Notes: a model not told the origin generated them from the letters alone. A DNA stretch of 64,000 nucleotides from Peribacillus sp. FSL H8-0477 (GCF_038002765.1 NZ_JBBODE010000001.1:1550001-1614000), one strand, 5' to 3'; numbered from the stretch's first letter, positions 10,077 through 19,843 are shown. Translations and numbers: made by a program.

Positions 10077-10724
10077 ATGATTGTTGAAAAAATCATGAAG
10101 AAAGAGATTATCACACTAACTGAAACGGATACCATTCAAACCGCCTTATTACTAATTCAAGAGAAACGAATTCGGCATATCCCAATCGTTAATCATGAGC
10201 ATCATCTCGTTGGTCTTATCAGTGATCGTGACATCCGTGACGCTTCCCCCTCAATATTTAGAACCGAGGATTTTAAAGAGGATATGCAAAAACCTCTCCA
10301 CACAATTATGAAAACCAATATCATAACCGGACACCCCCTCGATTTCGTTGAAGAAATAGGTGCTATTTTTTGCGAGTATAATATTAGCTGTCTCCCAATT
10401 ATTCACGAAAAAAAACTTGTCGGCATCATTACTGGTACTGACTTGCTTCAATCTTATGTTGAACTAACAGGTGTGAATAAACCAGGTTCTCAAATTGAAG
10501 TCCAGGTCCCTGACCAACCAGGCGTTCTCTATGACCTGTCTTGTATCTTTAAAAAAAGAAATACCAACATCCATAGTATCCTCGTCTACCCTGCAAAAGA
10601 ATCGGAAAGTGAGAAGGTTCTCGTACTGCGGGTTCAAACGATGAATCCATTTTTAGTGGTTGAAGACTTAAAGAAAGAAGGCTATAAAGTCATATGGCCA
10701 AGCCTTCCCGGTATCTCCCTATGA
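10077..10724 (+). CDS. acuB: Acetoin utilization protein AcuB (tandem CBS plus ACT domain)
   Basis: Two CBS domains occupy residues ~1-60 (MIVEKIMKKEIITL...VGLISDRDIRD) and ~75-130 (IMKTNIITGHPLDFVEEIGAI...VGIITGTDLL). They are followed by an ACT domain (~140-205: GSQIEVQVPDQPGVLYDLSCI). Such pairs bind adenosine nucleotides and amino acids as sensors. The exact role of AcuB is not established, although it travels with AcuA and AcuC. The ribosome binding site GAGGAGG at 10063-10069 is strong. The stop codon overlaps the start of acuC as ATGA, which indicates translational coupling. Confidence 0.94.
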   Translation: MIVEKIMKKEIITLTETDTIQTALLLIQEKRIRHIPIVNHEHHLVGLISDRDIRDASPSIFRTEDFKEDMQKPLHTIMKTNIITGHPLDFVEEIGAIFCEYNISCLPIIHEKKLVGIITGTDLLQSYVELTGVNKPGSQIEVQVPDQPGVLYDLSCIFKKRNTNIHSILVYPAKESESEKVLVLRVQTMNPFLVVEDLKKEGYKVIWPSLPGISL

Positions 10725-11896
10725 AGGATGCCGTGTTTGTCTTTTCTGAAGAACTATTAACATACAAATTCAGCAACGATCATCCGTTTAACCAAAAGCG
10801 CCTTCTCTTGACGCTGGATTTATTAAAAAAAACGGGTGCTATTACTGATGAGGATATCATCAAACCAAGGATGGCTACCGACCAGGAATTAGAATTAATT
10901 CATGATCCTGCCTATGTAAACGCTATCAGATTAGCTGGAAAAGGAAAACTTCCTAAAGAAAAAGCAGGGAATTTTGGAATAGGGACTGAGGATACGCCTA
11001 TCTTTCCAGATATGCATGAAGCAAGTGCTCTTCTCGTTGGCGGGACCTTACAGGCTGTAGACTATGTTATGACAGGAAAGTCTCAACATGCATTGAACTT
11101 AGGCGGCGGTCTTCATCATGGCTTTCGCGGGAAGGCTTCTGGGTTTTGTATTTATAATGATAGTTCAGTGGCTATAAAATATTTACAGGAGAAGTATCAC
11201 GCCCGTGTTTTGTACGTTGATACGGACGCCCATCATGGGGACGGTGTTCAGTGGTCTTTTTATGATGATCCAGAGGTATGTACTCTTTCCATTCATGAAA
11301 CAGGAAGGTACCTGTTTCCAGGGACAGGAAATATCAATGAACGAGGCCAAGGAAAAGGATACGGCTATTCCTTTAATATTCCAGTCGATGCCTTTACCGA
11401 AGACGACTCGTGGTTAGACTCCTATACAACGGCCTTTACAGAAATCATGGAGTTCTTTAAACCTGATGTCATACTCACCCAAAATGGTGCCGACTCACAC
11501 TACTTTGATCCATTGACCCATTTATCGGCAACCATGCGAATTTATCGCGAAATTCCACGCTTAGCTCACAAACTGGCCCATCAATATTGTGAGGGACGCT
11601 GGGTTGCAGTTGGCGGCGGCGGCTATGACATATGGCGTGTGGTACCGCGCGCTTGGTCAATGCTATGGATGGAGATGTCTGAACAGCCTAACCCTACGGG
11701 GCCATTATCGCCAGAATGGCTGGATACTTGGCAGCCTGACTCACCTGTCACACTGCCGCAATCGTGGGATGATCCTGAGGGAATCTACGAACCAATTCCC
11801 CGAAGACCTGAAATAACGGAAAAAAACGCGCTAACGGTTGAAAAATTACTCTACCCTATTCGTTCCAATCAATCATCTTCTGTGAAACCTACATAA
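10721..11896 (+). CDS. acuC: Acetoin utilization protein AcuC, class I/II-type histone-deacetylase-fold deacetylase
   Basis: AcuC is a zinc-dependent deacetylase that reverses AcuA acetylation of AcsA. The HDAC fold is clear: HPFNQKRL near the N-terminus, the active-site His pair in GGGLHHGF, the charge-relay and zinc ligands in DTDAHHGDGVQ, and NGADSHYFDPL and GGGGYD in the C-terminal half. The frame opens earlier at 10694, but the ATG at 10721 overlapping the acuB stop (ATGA) fits the family start MxDxVFxFS. The product is 391 aa. The downstream terminator is shared with ccpA. Confidence 0.95.
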   Translation: MKDAVFVFSEELLTYKFSNDHPFNQKRLLLTLDLLKKTGAITDEDIIKPRMATDQELELIHDPAYVNAIRLAGKGKLPKEKAGNFGIGTEDTPIFPDMHEASALLVGGTLQAVDYVMTGKSQHALNLGGGLHHGFRGKASGFCIYNDSSVAIKYLQEKYHARVLYVDTDAHHGDGVQWSFYDDPEVCTLSIHETGRYLFPGTGNINERGQGKGYGYSFNIPVDAFTEDDSWLDSYTTAFTEIMEFFKPDVILTQNGADSHYFDPLTHLSATMRIYREIPRLAHKLAHQYCEGRWVAVGGGGYDIWRVVPRAWSMLWMEMSEQPNPTGPLSPEWLDTWQPDSPVTLPQSWDDPEGIYEPIPRRPEITEKNALTVEKLLYPIRSNQSSSVKPT

Positions 11897-11904
11897 AGCA
11901 AAAA

Positions 11905-11933
11905 AAATAAACGTCCATATTGGACGTTTATTT
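11905..11933. terminator. Bidirectional terminator between acuC and ccpA
   Basis: AAATAAACGTCCA and TGGACGTTTATTT pair perfectly around a TAT loop. The stem contains the ccpA stop codon (11928-11930). Confidence 0.88.
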
Positions 11934-12929
11934 CGTTGATTGACGTTTTTCAATTCTATGTGGAAGAATAACAGACTCTTGATCCTCTACACTTTCTTTA
12001 TTCATCAGCTTAGTTAGAAGACGCATGGAAACTGCACCAATATCATAAAGCGGCTGCACAATTGTCGTGATTTGCGGGCGAACCATTAAAGTAAGTCGTG
12101 TATTATCAAAACTAATTACCTCAAAATCATCTGGAACATTAAACCCGCGATCCTGAGCTGCATGCACAACTCCCAATGCCATTTCATCCGAACCAACAAT
12201 AATAGCATTTGGTTTTTCTTTTAGGTCATTTAACTTTTGGAATGATTCAATGCCTGAATCATATGTATAATCGCCATCGATAACAAACTGCTCATTAAGT
12301 TCAATCTTTTGATGAGCTAGACCGCGCTTATATCCTGCTAATTTTTTTTGATTAATCGGATCATTAATGTTACCGCTGACAAATGCGATATTCTTTAATC
12401 CTCTTGCAGCAAAGTCCTTAACGGCATCAAAAGCAGCAGCCTCATAATCAATATTAACGGATGGAATTTGTTTCGTATCCTCAAGAGAAGCAGCAAGGAC
12501 AATCGGAACCGGGGACTTCTGGAATTCCTTTACTAGTTCTTCCGTGATATTTGCACCCATAAACACAATTCCATCTACTTGTTTACCAAGCATTGTATTT
12601 AATAAGCGAAGTTCTTTTTCTTCATTTTCATCAGAATTACTGAGAATGATATTATATTTGTACATAGTGGCAATGTCTTCAATTCCTCTAGCCAGCTCTG
12701 CATAAAATATACTAGAAATGTCTGGGATTACTACCCCCACTGTTGTTGTCTTTTTGCTTGCTAATCCTCTTGCTACTGCATTCGGACGGTATCCTAAACG
12801 GTCAATCACATCAGATACCTTTTTACGTGTAGCAGGTTTAACATTCGGATTCCCATTAACTACGCGTGAAACGGTAGCCATTGATACGCTAGCTTCACGA
12901 GCTACATCATAAATCGTTATATTATTCAT
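11928..12929 (-). CDS. ccpA: Catabolite control protein A
   Basis: CcpA is the LacI/GalR-family master regulator of carbon catabolite control. With HPr-Ser46-P it binds cre operators. The N-terminal helix-turn-helix ([22 protein letters not shown], residues ~4-25), the hinge helix ([19 protein letters not shown]) and the periplasmic-binding-protein core ([24 protein letters not shown]) are near-identical to B. subtilis CcpA. The ATG at 12929, preceded by AAGGAGTGG, is preferred to an upstream in-frame start at 12962. The product is 333 aa. It sits next to aroA as in B. subtilis, but the motPS (ytxDE) genes found there are absent. Confidence 0.97.
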   Translation of the reverse strand: MNNITIYDVAREASVSMATVSRVVNGNPNVKPATRKKVSDVIDRLGYRPNAVARGLASKKTTTVGVVIPDISSIFYAELARGIEDIATMYKYNIILSNSDENEEKELRLLNTMLGKQVDGIVFMGANITEELVKEFQKSPVPIVLAASLEDTKQIPSVNIDYEAAAFDAVKDFAARGLKNIAFVSGNINDPINQKKLAGYKRGLAHQKIELNEQFVIDGDYTYDSGIESFQKLNDLKEKPNAIIVGSDEMALGVVHAAQDRGFNVPDDFEVISFDNTRLTLMVRPQITTIVQPLYDIGAVSMRLLTKLMNKESVEDQESVILPHRIEKRQSTK

Positions 12930-13255
12930 AAAACCACTCCTTCTTACCATCAATTTTCCCATTTACAGCTTTTCTCAATCTTAGCTTTTTTATAACCAGC
13001 TCATCTAAAGAGGAGCATATAGGATTTTTCATATATTTCTTCAGAGCTGATGTTAATCTCGATTCACTTGGTCAACTTCAGGAAATCAATCTAACATTTT
13101 AATTGTTCAGATATGAGCATTCAAGTCGTTTCATACACTTATCCATTACTGTATAAACGTACTGTATTACTCTATCATACGACAGGAGAACCCTTGTCCG
13201 CAATGTATCTGTTCCTAATTATATAACAAATTTATCAATAAAGTTCAGCACAAAT
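12930..13255. other. Intergenic region upstream of ccpA
   Basis: The region has no ORF of note. No confident sigma-A promoter is visible for ccpA. A reverse-strand TTGACC near 13070 has only a poor -10. In B. subtilis ccpA is transcribed from its own promoters and by readthrough from aroA. Confidence 0.4.
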
Positions 13256-13295
13256 AAAAAACAGCTCCCCAGCCGAATTGGAAGGGAGCTGTTTT
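13256..13295 (-). terminator. aroA terminator
   Basis: On the reverse strand AAAACAGCTCCC pairs with GGGAGCTGTTTT around a GC-rich loop and is followed by a T run. It lies 12 nt downstream of the aroA stop codon. Confidence 0.85.
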
Positions 13296-13307
13296 CACTA
13301 AAGAAAA

Positions 13308-14384
13308 TTACAATGATACCCAGTTCAACTTGTTAATTTCATTATAGAAAGTATCAAATTGTTTGAAGTCCATTTGTTGAGCAGAATCGGATAATGCAAC
13401 CGATGGATCTGGATGTACTTCAGCCATAACTCCGTCAGCGCCGATTGCTAATGCCGCTTTTGCCGCTGGAAGCAGCAGATCACGACGTCCAGTAGAATGA
13501 GTTACGTCAACCATAACAGGCAGATGCGTTTCTTGTTTTAGAATCGGTACAGCTGAAATATCAAGTGTATTTCTTGTTGCACGTTCGTATGTCCGAATTC
13601 CACGTTCACAAAGAATGATGTTGCCATTTCCTCGGGACATGATATATTCAGCAGCATGAATAAATTCGTCAATTGTTGCTGCAAGGCCTCGTTTTAACAG
13701 CACAGGTTTATTCACAGCTCCTGCAGCCTTTAACAACTCGAAGTTCTGCATGTTTCTTGCACCAATTTGTATAACATCGATATACTCACAAGCCATTTCA
13801 ATATCATTTGGGTTTACAATTTCACTAATGACAGCTAAATCGTATTCATCGGCAACTTGTTTTAGTATTTTTAATCCCTCTAGCCCAAGTCCTTGGAAGT
13901 CATACGGTGAGGTACGCGGCTTATAAGCGCCTCCGCGTAATAACTTAAGACCCTTCGCTTTTACAACTGCTGCTACAGCAGCTACTTGCTCATAGGATTC
14001 AACTGAACATGGTCCGAATACAAAGCTCGGAATTCCGTTCCCTATTAACTCACCCTTAATGTCAATAACGGTATCCTCTGCTTTTCTTTTTCTTGATACA
14101 AGTAAGGCTTTCTTTTGATCTTCTTCTTGAAGATCCAGTCCAACCTTAAAAATTTCCTTGAAGATATGTTTAAGGGAAGCAGGCTCTAATGGTCCTTCAT
14201 TATTCGCTTCGATAAGATCCAGCATTTCTCTTTCACGAACTGGATCATAACGATTAACGCCCTGCTTTTCTTTTACACGGCCAATTTCTTGTACAACTCC
14301 CGCACGTTGGTTAATAAGATGTAATAAATCAAGGTTGATGTCATCAAGCTTTTCTCTCAGAGTTTCAAGATCCTTGTTGCTCAT
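13308..14384 (-). CDS. aroA: Bifunctional chorismate mutase / 3-deoxy-7-phosphoheptulonate synthase
   Basis: This enzyme makes DAHP from phosphoenolpyruvate and erythrose-4-phosphate, the first step of aromatic amino acid synthesis. The AroQ-type chorismate mutase domain (residues ~5-85: [20 protein letters not shown]) acts as an allosteric sensor of prephenate and chorismate. The DAHP synthase barrel (~110-350) shows [36 protein letters not shown] and [13 protein letters not shown]. The fusion and length (358 aa) are as in B. subtilis AroA (also called AroG). There is a weak GGGGAC ribosome binding site before the ATG. It stands upstream of ccpA. Confidence 0.96.
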   Translation of the reverse strand: MSNKDLETLREKLDDINLDLLHLINQRAGVVQEIGRVKEKQGVNRYDPVREREMLDLIEANNEGPLEPASLKHIFKEIFKVGLDLQEEDQKKALLVSRKRKAEDTVIDIKGELIGNGIPSFVFGPCSVESYEQVAAVAAVVKAKGLKLLRGGAYKPRTSPYDFQGLGLEGLKILKQVADEYDLAVISEIVNPNDIEMACEYIDVIQIGARNMQNFELLKAAGAVNKPVLLKRGLAATIDEFIHAAEYIMSRGNGNIILCERGIRTYERATRNTLDISAVPILKQETHLPVMVDVTHSTGRRDLLLPAAKAALAIGADGVMAEVHPDPSVALSDSAQQMDFKQFDTFYNEINKLNWVSL

Positions 14385-14634
14385 TTCAAACCGTCCCCTT
14401 TGACTGTCTATTTTACTACATACTCAACACTTATCTTTTGCAGATTGCTCAAATCTGCGGATATTCTTCCTTTTATATCCGACAACTGTCAAGAATTTAA
14501 AAAATATGGTACATTTCTTATATAATTTAGATTAGTATAAATGAAAATCTGAAGATTGTCACTATTTATTTCTTTATTAAAGAAACGCTTTTAAGCATTA
14601 AAGCGTATTATAACTACTTAAAGAGGTGTTTGTA

Positions 14635-16800
14635 TTGCCGGAAAAACTCTTTGCCCTCGATATTGGTACGCGATCAGTGGTCGGTATTATCCTTGAAAAA
14701 CAGGATACTACATATGAGGTAAAGGATATCCTATCCCAAGAGCATACAGAGCGGGCCATGCTGGATGGACAAATTCATGATGTATTGGCTGTTTCTAAAG
14801 TCATCACGGCTATAAAGAATCAACTTGAGGAAAAACACGGTCCCCTTAAGAATGTGTCCGTAGCAGCTGCCGGACGTGCACTTAAAACGGAAAGAGCTGT
14901 AGAAGTAATTAACATTAAGGACAAACCCATGATCCAGCAGGAGGATATTCTGCATCTTGAATTGTGTGCTGTTCAACAAGCTCAAGCAATCGTCGCCGAA
15001 AAAATGGCCTTACAAGAAAGTACACAATATTTTTGTGTAGGGTATTCTGTACTTTTCTATCGGCTTGACGGCCAAGAAATCGGCAGTTTAATCGATCAGA
15101 GCGGCTATGAAGCCTCGGTAGAGATTATTGCAACCTTCCTGCCTAAAGTCGTCGTTGAATCGTTAGCTGCCGCTTTAAAGAGAGCTGAGCTCCATATGCA
15201 GGCTTTAACACTTGAACCGATTGCTGCTATTAATGTTCTAATACCTCCTTCTATGAGGCGTTTAAACGTCGCTCTCGTTGATATTGGCGCTGGGACTTCC
15301 GATATCGCGCTGACTGATTCAGGAACGGTCATTGCTTATGGAATGGTTCCAATAGCAGGCGACGAAATTACTGAAGCAATCAGCGATCAGCTCCTTCTTG
15401 ATTTTCCACTCGCTGAAAAAGCAAAAATAGAGTTAAGCGATCCTGAGCGGGACAGTATATCCGTAACTGATATTCTTGGATTTACAACTGAACTTAGCAA
15501 ACAAGAAGTGATTACAGAGTTAAATCCCGCCATTGAAAAGTTAGCTCACTCAATCAGTCATGAAATTCTTGCTCTCAATAATAATAAAGCACCAAAGGCC
15601 ATTATGCTCATTGGCGGTGGAAGTCTAACACCAGAATTACCGTCAATGATAGCTGAAAAATTAAGCTTGCCCTCGAATCGAGTGGCTATCAGAGGGATTG
15701 AAGCGATACAAGATATTAAAATTGCCGCTCATGTAAAAAAAGGACCAGAGCTTGTTACTCCTATCGGAATTGCTATTGCAGCACATCGTAATCCAATACG
15801 CTATTTAAGCGTCATTGTTAATGGAAAAACGATTCGCTTGTTTGATATGAAACGACTCACGGTTGCTGATTGTCTGCTCACGGCGGGGATTCGTTTGACT
15901 AAGCTTTTTGGCAGGCCTGGAATGGCGCAGATGGTTCAGGTGAACGGTCAGCCTGTAACCATACCAGGGAAACTAGGCGGTAAGCCTGTACTCACTCTGA
16001 ATGGTATCTCCGCTTCCCTTGATGATCCTGTAAAAAGCAATGATGACATCTCCATTCAAAAAGGACTGGACGCCGAGCCAATTATGCTTCCAATCAAGGA
16101 CTTACTTGATCATATTCCGCATTGTACCGTTTATATAAATAATCAGGAATATCCTGTTGAGGCTGAAGTAAGACGGAATGGATTCCCTGTATCTGGAGAC
16201 GAGCTTATTGCGGATCACGATTCCATTACTTGTATAATGCCGCCAACGATCAGCGCATTAGTAACTTCCCTTCAATTAAAAAGTTTATTAGCTAACGTAC
16301 GCCCATTTATAATTGAACTAAATCAAAAACCGCTGCAGCTCCCAGCCTTTGCCGGGAGACTTTTAAAAAATGGTTTAGCTGTAAAACCAGAATCATCCTT
16401 TGCGGATGGAGATAAGTTTAGTATCCATGCTCCTCTACAGCCAAGGGTAACAGATTTAGCAAAAGCTATTCAGGCACAGTTAGCCTATACAGTCCCTGTT
16501 TCTTTTAATGGCAAACGCATCATTTTGTCAAAAAAGCTAACCGAATTTTACAAAGAAGGACAGTTGTTAAAAGATACGGATCAGGTTACCGATGGAGACT
16601 CCATCTCTTTCATTCAACACAAAATGGAGCCTTTTATATTCCAAGACTTATTCCGACATGTCGAAATTGATATGCCTAAGCATTCAGCAGGGCGCTTTGT
16701 TTTAATAAAAAATAATCAAGAAACCAGTTTTCATGAAACGCTGGCATCCGGTGATGAACTTAAGATTCTCTGGCCTACCACCATCCATAATCATAAATAA
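14635..16800 (+). CDS. FtsA-like actin-fold protein with a repeated C-terminal region
   Basis: The N-terminal ~375 residues have the FtsA/PilM actin-like fold: phosphate 1 loop FALDIGTRSVVGI, an SHS2-type insertion, phosphate 2 loop ALVDIGAGTSDIAL, and the adenosine motif IMLIGGGSLTPELP. The remaining ~345 residues hold about five loosely similar units of the form (V/I)xxNGxx...NGxx...DGDxIxI, for example VNGKTIRLFD, NQKPLQLPAF, FNGKRIILSK and TDGDSISFI, which suggests small beta-rich modules. Databases name such proteins cell division protein FtsA, but they are nearly twice the length of classical FtsA (~420-440 aa) and lack an obvious amphipathic C-terminal helix. Function is unproven. The TTG at 14635 fits the AAGAGGTG ribosome binding site better than the GTG at 14626. 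It is a monocistronic unit. Confidence 0.8.
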   Translation: MPEKLFALDIGTRSVVGIILEKQDTTYEVKDILSQEHTERAMLDGQIHDVLAVSKVITAIKNQLEEKHGPLKNVSVAAAGRALKTERAVEVINIKDKPMIQQEDILHLELCAVQQAQAIVAEKMALQESTQYFCVGYSVLFYRLDGQEIGSLIDQSGYEASVEIIATFLPKVVVESLAAALKRAELHMQALTLEPIAAINVLIPPSMRRLNVALVDIGAGTSDIALTDSGTVIAYGMVPIAGDEITEAISDQLLLDFPLAEKAKIELSDPERDSISVTDILGFTTELSKQEVITELNPAIEKLAHSISHEILALNNNKAPKAIMLIGGGSLTPELPSMIAEKLSLPSNRVAIRGIEAIQDIKIAAHVKKGPELVTPIGIAIAAHRNPIRYLSVIVNGKTIRLFDMKRLTVADCLLTAGIRLTKLFGRPGMAQMVQVNGQPVTIPGKLGGKPVLTLNGISASLDDPVKSNDDISIQKGLDAEPIMLPIKDLLDHIPHCTVYINNQEYPVEAEVRRNGFPVSGDELIADHDSITCIMPPTISALVTSLQLKSLLANVRPFIIELNQKPLQLPAFAGRLLKNGLAVKPESSFADGDKFSIHAPLQPRVTDLAKAIQAQLAYTVPVSFNGKRIILSKKLTEFYKEGQLLKDTDQVTDGDSISFIQHKMEPFIFQDLFRHVEIDMPKHSAGRFVLIKNNQETSFHETLASGDELKILWPTTIHNHK

Positions 16801-16838
16801 AAAAAGCCAGATGCAGAGGTTAGCATCTGGCTCTTCCT
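16801..16838. terminator. Bidirectional terminator after the FtsA-like gene
   Basis: AGCCAGATGC and GCATCTGGCT form a 10-bp stem, A-rich on the left and T-rich on the right. It is shared with convergent ytxJ. Confidence 0.85.
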
Positions 16839-16840
16839 AT

Positions 16841-17167
16841 TTATTGCTCTAAAGCTGTTTGTAACGATTCCTGCGTAATTCTCCAATGTGAATCATTCCA
16901 GATTGGTTGTCCATTTTTAAACAAAATAGCTTGTGGAGATGCATGCTTGATTCCAAACGTTTCTGCTACATAATTGGACAACGGTCTAGCTTCCTGAACA
17001 GCTAAGAAGGCTGTTTCTAAGTCATTTTTATCAGAAATAAACGATTGGTACTCATCAAAAGCCGCTCCACTTACCGGACAAGTTAAACTATGTTTAAACA
17101 AAAGAAAGAATTCATTGGTAAGAAGTTTATTAAATTGCTCTTCTGTTTCAATTTTTTTACCCGCCAA
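16841..17167 (-). CDS. ytxJ: Bacillithiol-system redox protein YtxJ (monothiol bacilliredoxin-like)
   Basis: This is a thioredoxin-fold protein of 108 aa with a single active-site cysteine in FKHSLTCPVSGAAFDEY and the cis-proline region GIKHASPQAILFKNGQ. YtxJ (BrxC) is linked to removal of bacillithiol from proteins in Bacillus. A GGGGGT ribosome binding site precedes the ATG. A terminator separates it from ytxH upstream, so it may be partly uncoupled from the sigma-B unit ytxGH, although in B. subtilis ytxG-ytxH-ytxJ form one general stress operon. Confidence 0.93.
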   Translation of the reverse strand: MAGKKIETEEQFNKLLTNEFFLLFKHSLTCPVSGAAFDEYQSFISDKNDLETAFLAVQEARPLSNYVAETFGIKHASPQAILFKNGQPIWNDSHWRITQESLQTALEQ

Positions 17168-17190
17168 GAATTTTACCCCCTTTACAAATT

Positions 17191-17231
17191 AAAAAGACGC
17201 TGAAAGTATCGTAACACTTCAGCGTCTTTTC
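17191..17231 (-). terminator. Terminator between ytxH and ytxJ
   Basis: AAAAGACGCTGAAG-type arms (AAGACGCTGAA/TTCAGCGTCTT) form an 11-bp stem flanked by A and T runs, directly after the ytxH stop codon. It may attenuate readthrough into ytxJ. Confidence 0.82.
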
Positions 17232-17238
17232 TTACAAA

Positions 17239-17835
17239 TTATTTTTTGTATTTATTTTCTGTCTCATCGAATGCTTTTTTTGTTTCATCCAGCTTCAGTT
17301 TAGCTGCATTAGCATTGCCAGTGGTAGTCGTGTTTCCTGTATTGGTATCAGTTTTCACTTCTACGGCTGCAACTGGAGCTTTATTATAGCCTGTTGAACC
17401 ATCAGAATCACCAAGATCACTTGTGTCATTTCCAGTATTCTTAACATTTGGGTCTTCTTGTGATTGTTTTAACCCTTTTACTTTGTTAAGTATATCCGTT
17501 GATTTGGTAGTTACAATATCTGCAACTGGTTTTGTTTTTTCCATTGCAGTTTCAGCAAGTCCAGATCCTTTTTCCATTAAATCAGAACCCTTTTCCATTG
17601 CAGTTTGACGAAGTTTTTCGGTTTTCTCAGTAAGTGATTTGGCTTGGACGTTTAAATCATTACGAAGCTCTTTACCAGGCTTTGGTGCCATGAAAAGTGC
17701 TGTAGCTGCACCAACAATACTGCCAATGATTGCTCCTACTACGAAATCCTTCGAGCTCTTGCTGCCTCTTTCTTCTTCAATCGATCTTTGATTATCTCTT
17801 GTATAATCCTTTACTGGGTAATCTTTTTGTACCAT
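17239..17835 (-). CDS. ytxH: YtxH-family general stress protein
   Basis: The protein has a single glycine-rich membrane segment (residues ~33-52: FVVGAIIGSIVGAATALFMA) followed by PKPGKELRNDL, the hallmark of the YtxH domain. Its long helical and then disordered C-terminal region contains repeated MEKGSDLMEKGSGLAETAMEK-like units and a Thr/Asn-rich tail. Function is unknown; B. subtilis ytxH is a sigma-B-dependent general stress gene. The upstream TTG at 17853 overlaps the ribosome binding site GAGAGGAGAA, so the ATG at 17835 is chosen, giving 198 aa. It lies 26 bp downstream of ytxG in one transcription unit. Confidence 0.9.
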   Translation of the reverse strand: MVQKDYPVKDYTRDNQRSIEEERGSKSSKDFVVGAIIGSIVGAATALFMAPKPGKELRNDLNVQAKSLTEKTEKLRQTAMEKGSDLMEKGSGLAETAMEKTKPVADIVTTKSTDILNKVKGLKQSQEDPNVKNTGNDTSDLGDSDGSTGYNKAPVAAVEVKTDTNTGNTTTTGNANAAKLKLDETKKAFDETENKYKK

Positions 17836-17861
17836 GTTACATTCTCCTCTCAAATTTGAAA

Positions 17862-18371
17862 TTAGTTAGTAGATCGTAAAAAGCGTTTTTTCGGTATACT
17901 TTCTGTTTCAACTTCAGGTTTTGTTACCATGGCTGCTGGGACAGATGAGTCTTCAGGTTGTCTTTTTCTTGTTTTCCACTTTTCACGAATTTCCATTGCA
18001 ATATTACTCCATTGGACAACTTGTGAAATTCTTTCCTGATTATCATCTATTTCCTGTTGTACTTTATTTGAAACCTTTTGAATAGATGTATTAAAACTCT
18101 GGATAGAGGTTCCTACATCTCTTACAGCATGAACAACTGTATTCAGGTTTTCAGATTTCTCCTTCAAGTCTTCTGCCAAAACGTTTGTTTTGTGCAGGAG
18201 CTGTGTAGTCTCTAATGAGATACCCTGCATTTGACTTTCAAGACCGACAAGTGTTTTGGATACACTGTCTAAAGTAACCTGTAAAGATTTCAATGTATTG
18301 CCTAAGAAAAATACTAAAACTAAAAACGCAATCGCTGCAACTGCAGCACTTAAATATAATACAATTTCCAT
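17862..18371 (-). CDS. ytxG: DUF948-family membrane protein YtxG
   Basis: The protein has an N-terminal transmembrane helix (residues ~4-26: [20 protein letters not shown]) followed by a long amphipathic helical region with the LxxxLxxxLxxL spacing of a coiled coil (~30-125), then a basic C-terminal tail ([18 protein letters not shown]). DUF948 proteins have no defined biochemical role. The gene is first in the ytxG-ytxH unit and has a consensus sigma-B promoter, so it should be induced by general stress. The AGGTGG ribosome binding site is well placed. Confidence 0.92.
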   Translation of the reverse strand: MEIVLYLSAAVAAIAFLVLVFFLGNTLKSLQVTLDSVSKTLVGLESQMQGISLETTQLLHKTNVLAEDLKEKSENLNTVVHAVRDVGTSIQSFNTSIQKVSNKVQQEIDDNQERISQVVQWSNIAMEIREKWKTRKRQPEDSSVPAAMVTKPEVETESIPKKRFLRSTN

Positions 18372-18427
18372 TTGACCACCTCCACGAATAATCCAACAAC
18401 AATATATCCCTTATGTTACTAGTTTAA

Positions 18428-18452
18428 ATACCCTAAAGGGAATAATATAAAC
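18428..18452 (-). promoter_or_regulatory. Sigma-B promoter of ytxG-ytxH
   Basis: On the reverse strand GTTTAT (18452-18447) and GGGTAT (18433-18428) are separated by 13 bp, an excellent match to the sigma-B consensus GTTTAA-N13-15-GGGTAT. It lies 57 bp upstream of the ytxG start. Confidence 0.85.
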
Positions 18453-18614
18453 TATTTATTTTTTCAAGAAAGAAAGTTAAATACCTTTATTTTTCAGAAA
18501 ATAATTTTCACCTGCAAACCTATTATTTCAAATCCCGAAATAAATTCAGGAAGAATTCAAGGAAATCGGTTACAATAGAAAGGTAAAAATATTACATATA
18601 TGGAGGAATACCTG

Positions 18615-19730
18615 ATGAAAGACCCTAGAATTACATTATTAGCCAAAAATTTAATAAATTATTCAGTTAATCTTCAAAAAGGTGAAAAAGTTTTAATTGA
18701 GAATTTTGGAATACAAACCGAATTAGTTACAGCCCTCGTTCAAGAAGCGTATGCTGCCGGCGGATTCCCTTTCGTATCTTTAAAAGACCATCAAGTAGAC
18801 CGTGCCCTCCTTATGGGTGCTAAAGAAGAACAATATGAAATGATGGCTAACTATGAAGCTAAAGTCATGAAAGAAATGGATGCTTATATTGGCCTTCGTG
18901 CAGGAAACAATATCAGTGAACAAGCCGATGTCCCATCCGATAAAATGGCTATTCACGGCCGCACAATCGGAAAAAAGGTACATCGCGATATTCGTGTCCC
19001 GAAAACCAAATGGGTTGTTCTCCGCTACCCAACTCAATCAATGGCTCAACTTGCCAAAATGAGTACTGAGGCCTTTGAAGACTTCTACTTTGATGTATGC
19101 AATCTAGATTATGGGAAAATGAGTGGAGCCATGGACAGCTTGGTTGAGCTAATGGATAAAACAGATAAAGTCAGAATCACAGGACCTGGAACTGATTTAT
19201 CCTTCTCTATCAAAGGTATCAAAGCAATCAAATGTGCTGGAGAAATGAACATTCCAGACGGTGAAGTCTATACAGCACCAGTAAGGGATTCCATTAATGG
19301 CGTTATTTCATATAACACCCCATCCCCTTATCAAGGTTTCACATTTGAAAATGTAAAACTCACATTCAAAGAAGGAAAAATCATTGATGCAAAAGCAAAC
19401 GATACAGAACGCATCACAAAAATATTTGATACTGATGAAGGCGCACGTTATGTTGGAGAATTTGCAATTGGAGTCAACCCCTTCATCCAAACTCCTATGC
19501 AGGATATCTTATTTGACGAAAAGATTGATGGAAGCTTCCACTTTACACCGGGACAATGCTATGAAGAAGCTTCAAATGGCAACCATTCCGATATTCACTG
19601 GGATCTAGTCAATATACAACGACCTGAATACGGCGGCGGCGAAATCTATTTTGATGATGTACTCATCCGCAAAGACGGAATTTTTGTCATTCCAGAATTA
19701 GAAAAACTGAATCCAGAAAATTTAAAGTAA
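18615..19730 (+). CDS. ampS: M29-family aminopeptidase (AmpS-like)
   Basis: This is a cobalt/zinc-dependent thermophilic-type aminopeptidase (family M29) that removes N-terminal residues from peptides. Supporting segments are the N-terminal LAKNLINYSVNLQKGEKVLIENFG, the central AGEMNIPDGEVYTAPVRDSINGVI, and the metal-ligand-rich C-terminus EEASNGNHSDIHWDLV and GGGEIYFDDVLIRKDGIFV. Metal ligands in this family are two Glu, two His and an Asp in the C-terminal half. The ATG at 18600 overlaps GGAGG, so the ATG at 18615 is the start (371 aa). It is monocistronic. Confidence 0.93.
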   Translation: MKDPRITLLAKNLINYSVNLQKGEKVLIENFGIQTELVTALVQEAYAAGGFPFVSLKDHQVDRALLMGAKEEQYEMMANYEAKVMKEMDAYIGLRAGNNISEQADVPSDKMAIHGRTIGKKVHRDIRVPKTKWVVLRYPTQSMAQLAKMSTEAFEDFYFDVCNLDYGKMSGAMDSLVELMDKTDKVRITGPGTDLSFSIKGIKAIKCAGEMNIPDGEVYTAPVRDSINGVISYNTPSPYQGFTFENVKLTFKEGKIIDAKANDTERITKIFDTDEGARYVGEFAIGVNPFIQTPMQDILFDEKIDGSFHFTPGQCYEEASNGNHSDIHWDLVNIQRPEYGGGEIYFDDVLIRKDGIFVIPELEKLNPENLK

Positions 19731-19843
19731 ACAAAAAAAGTGACCCAAATAATTAACGGGTTCTGTTTTGAAGTAGAAAACTTTAATTCACAACCCGCTT
19801 AGAATCATAATTAGTATTGTTTTTAACATAAAAATAGCAATAG

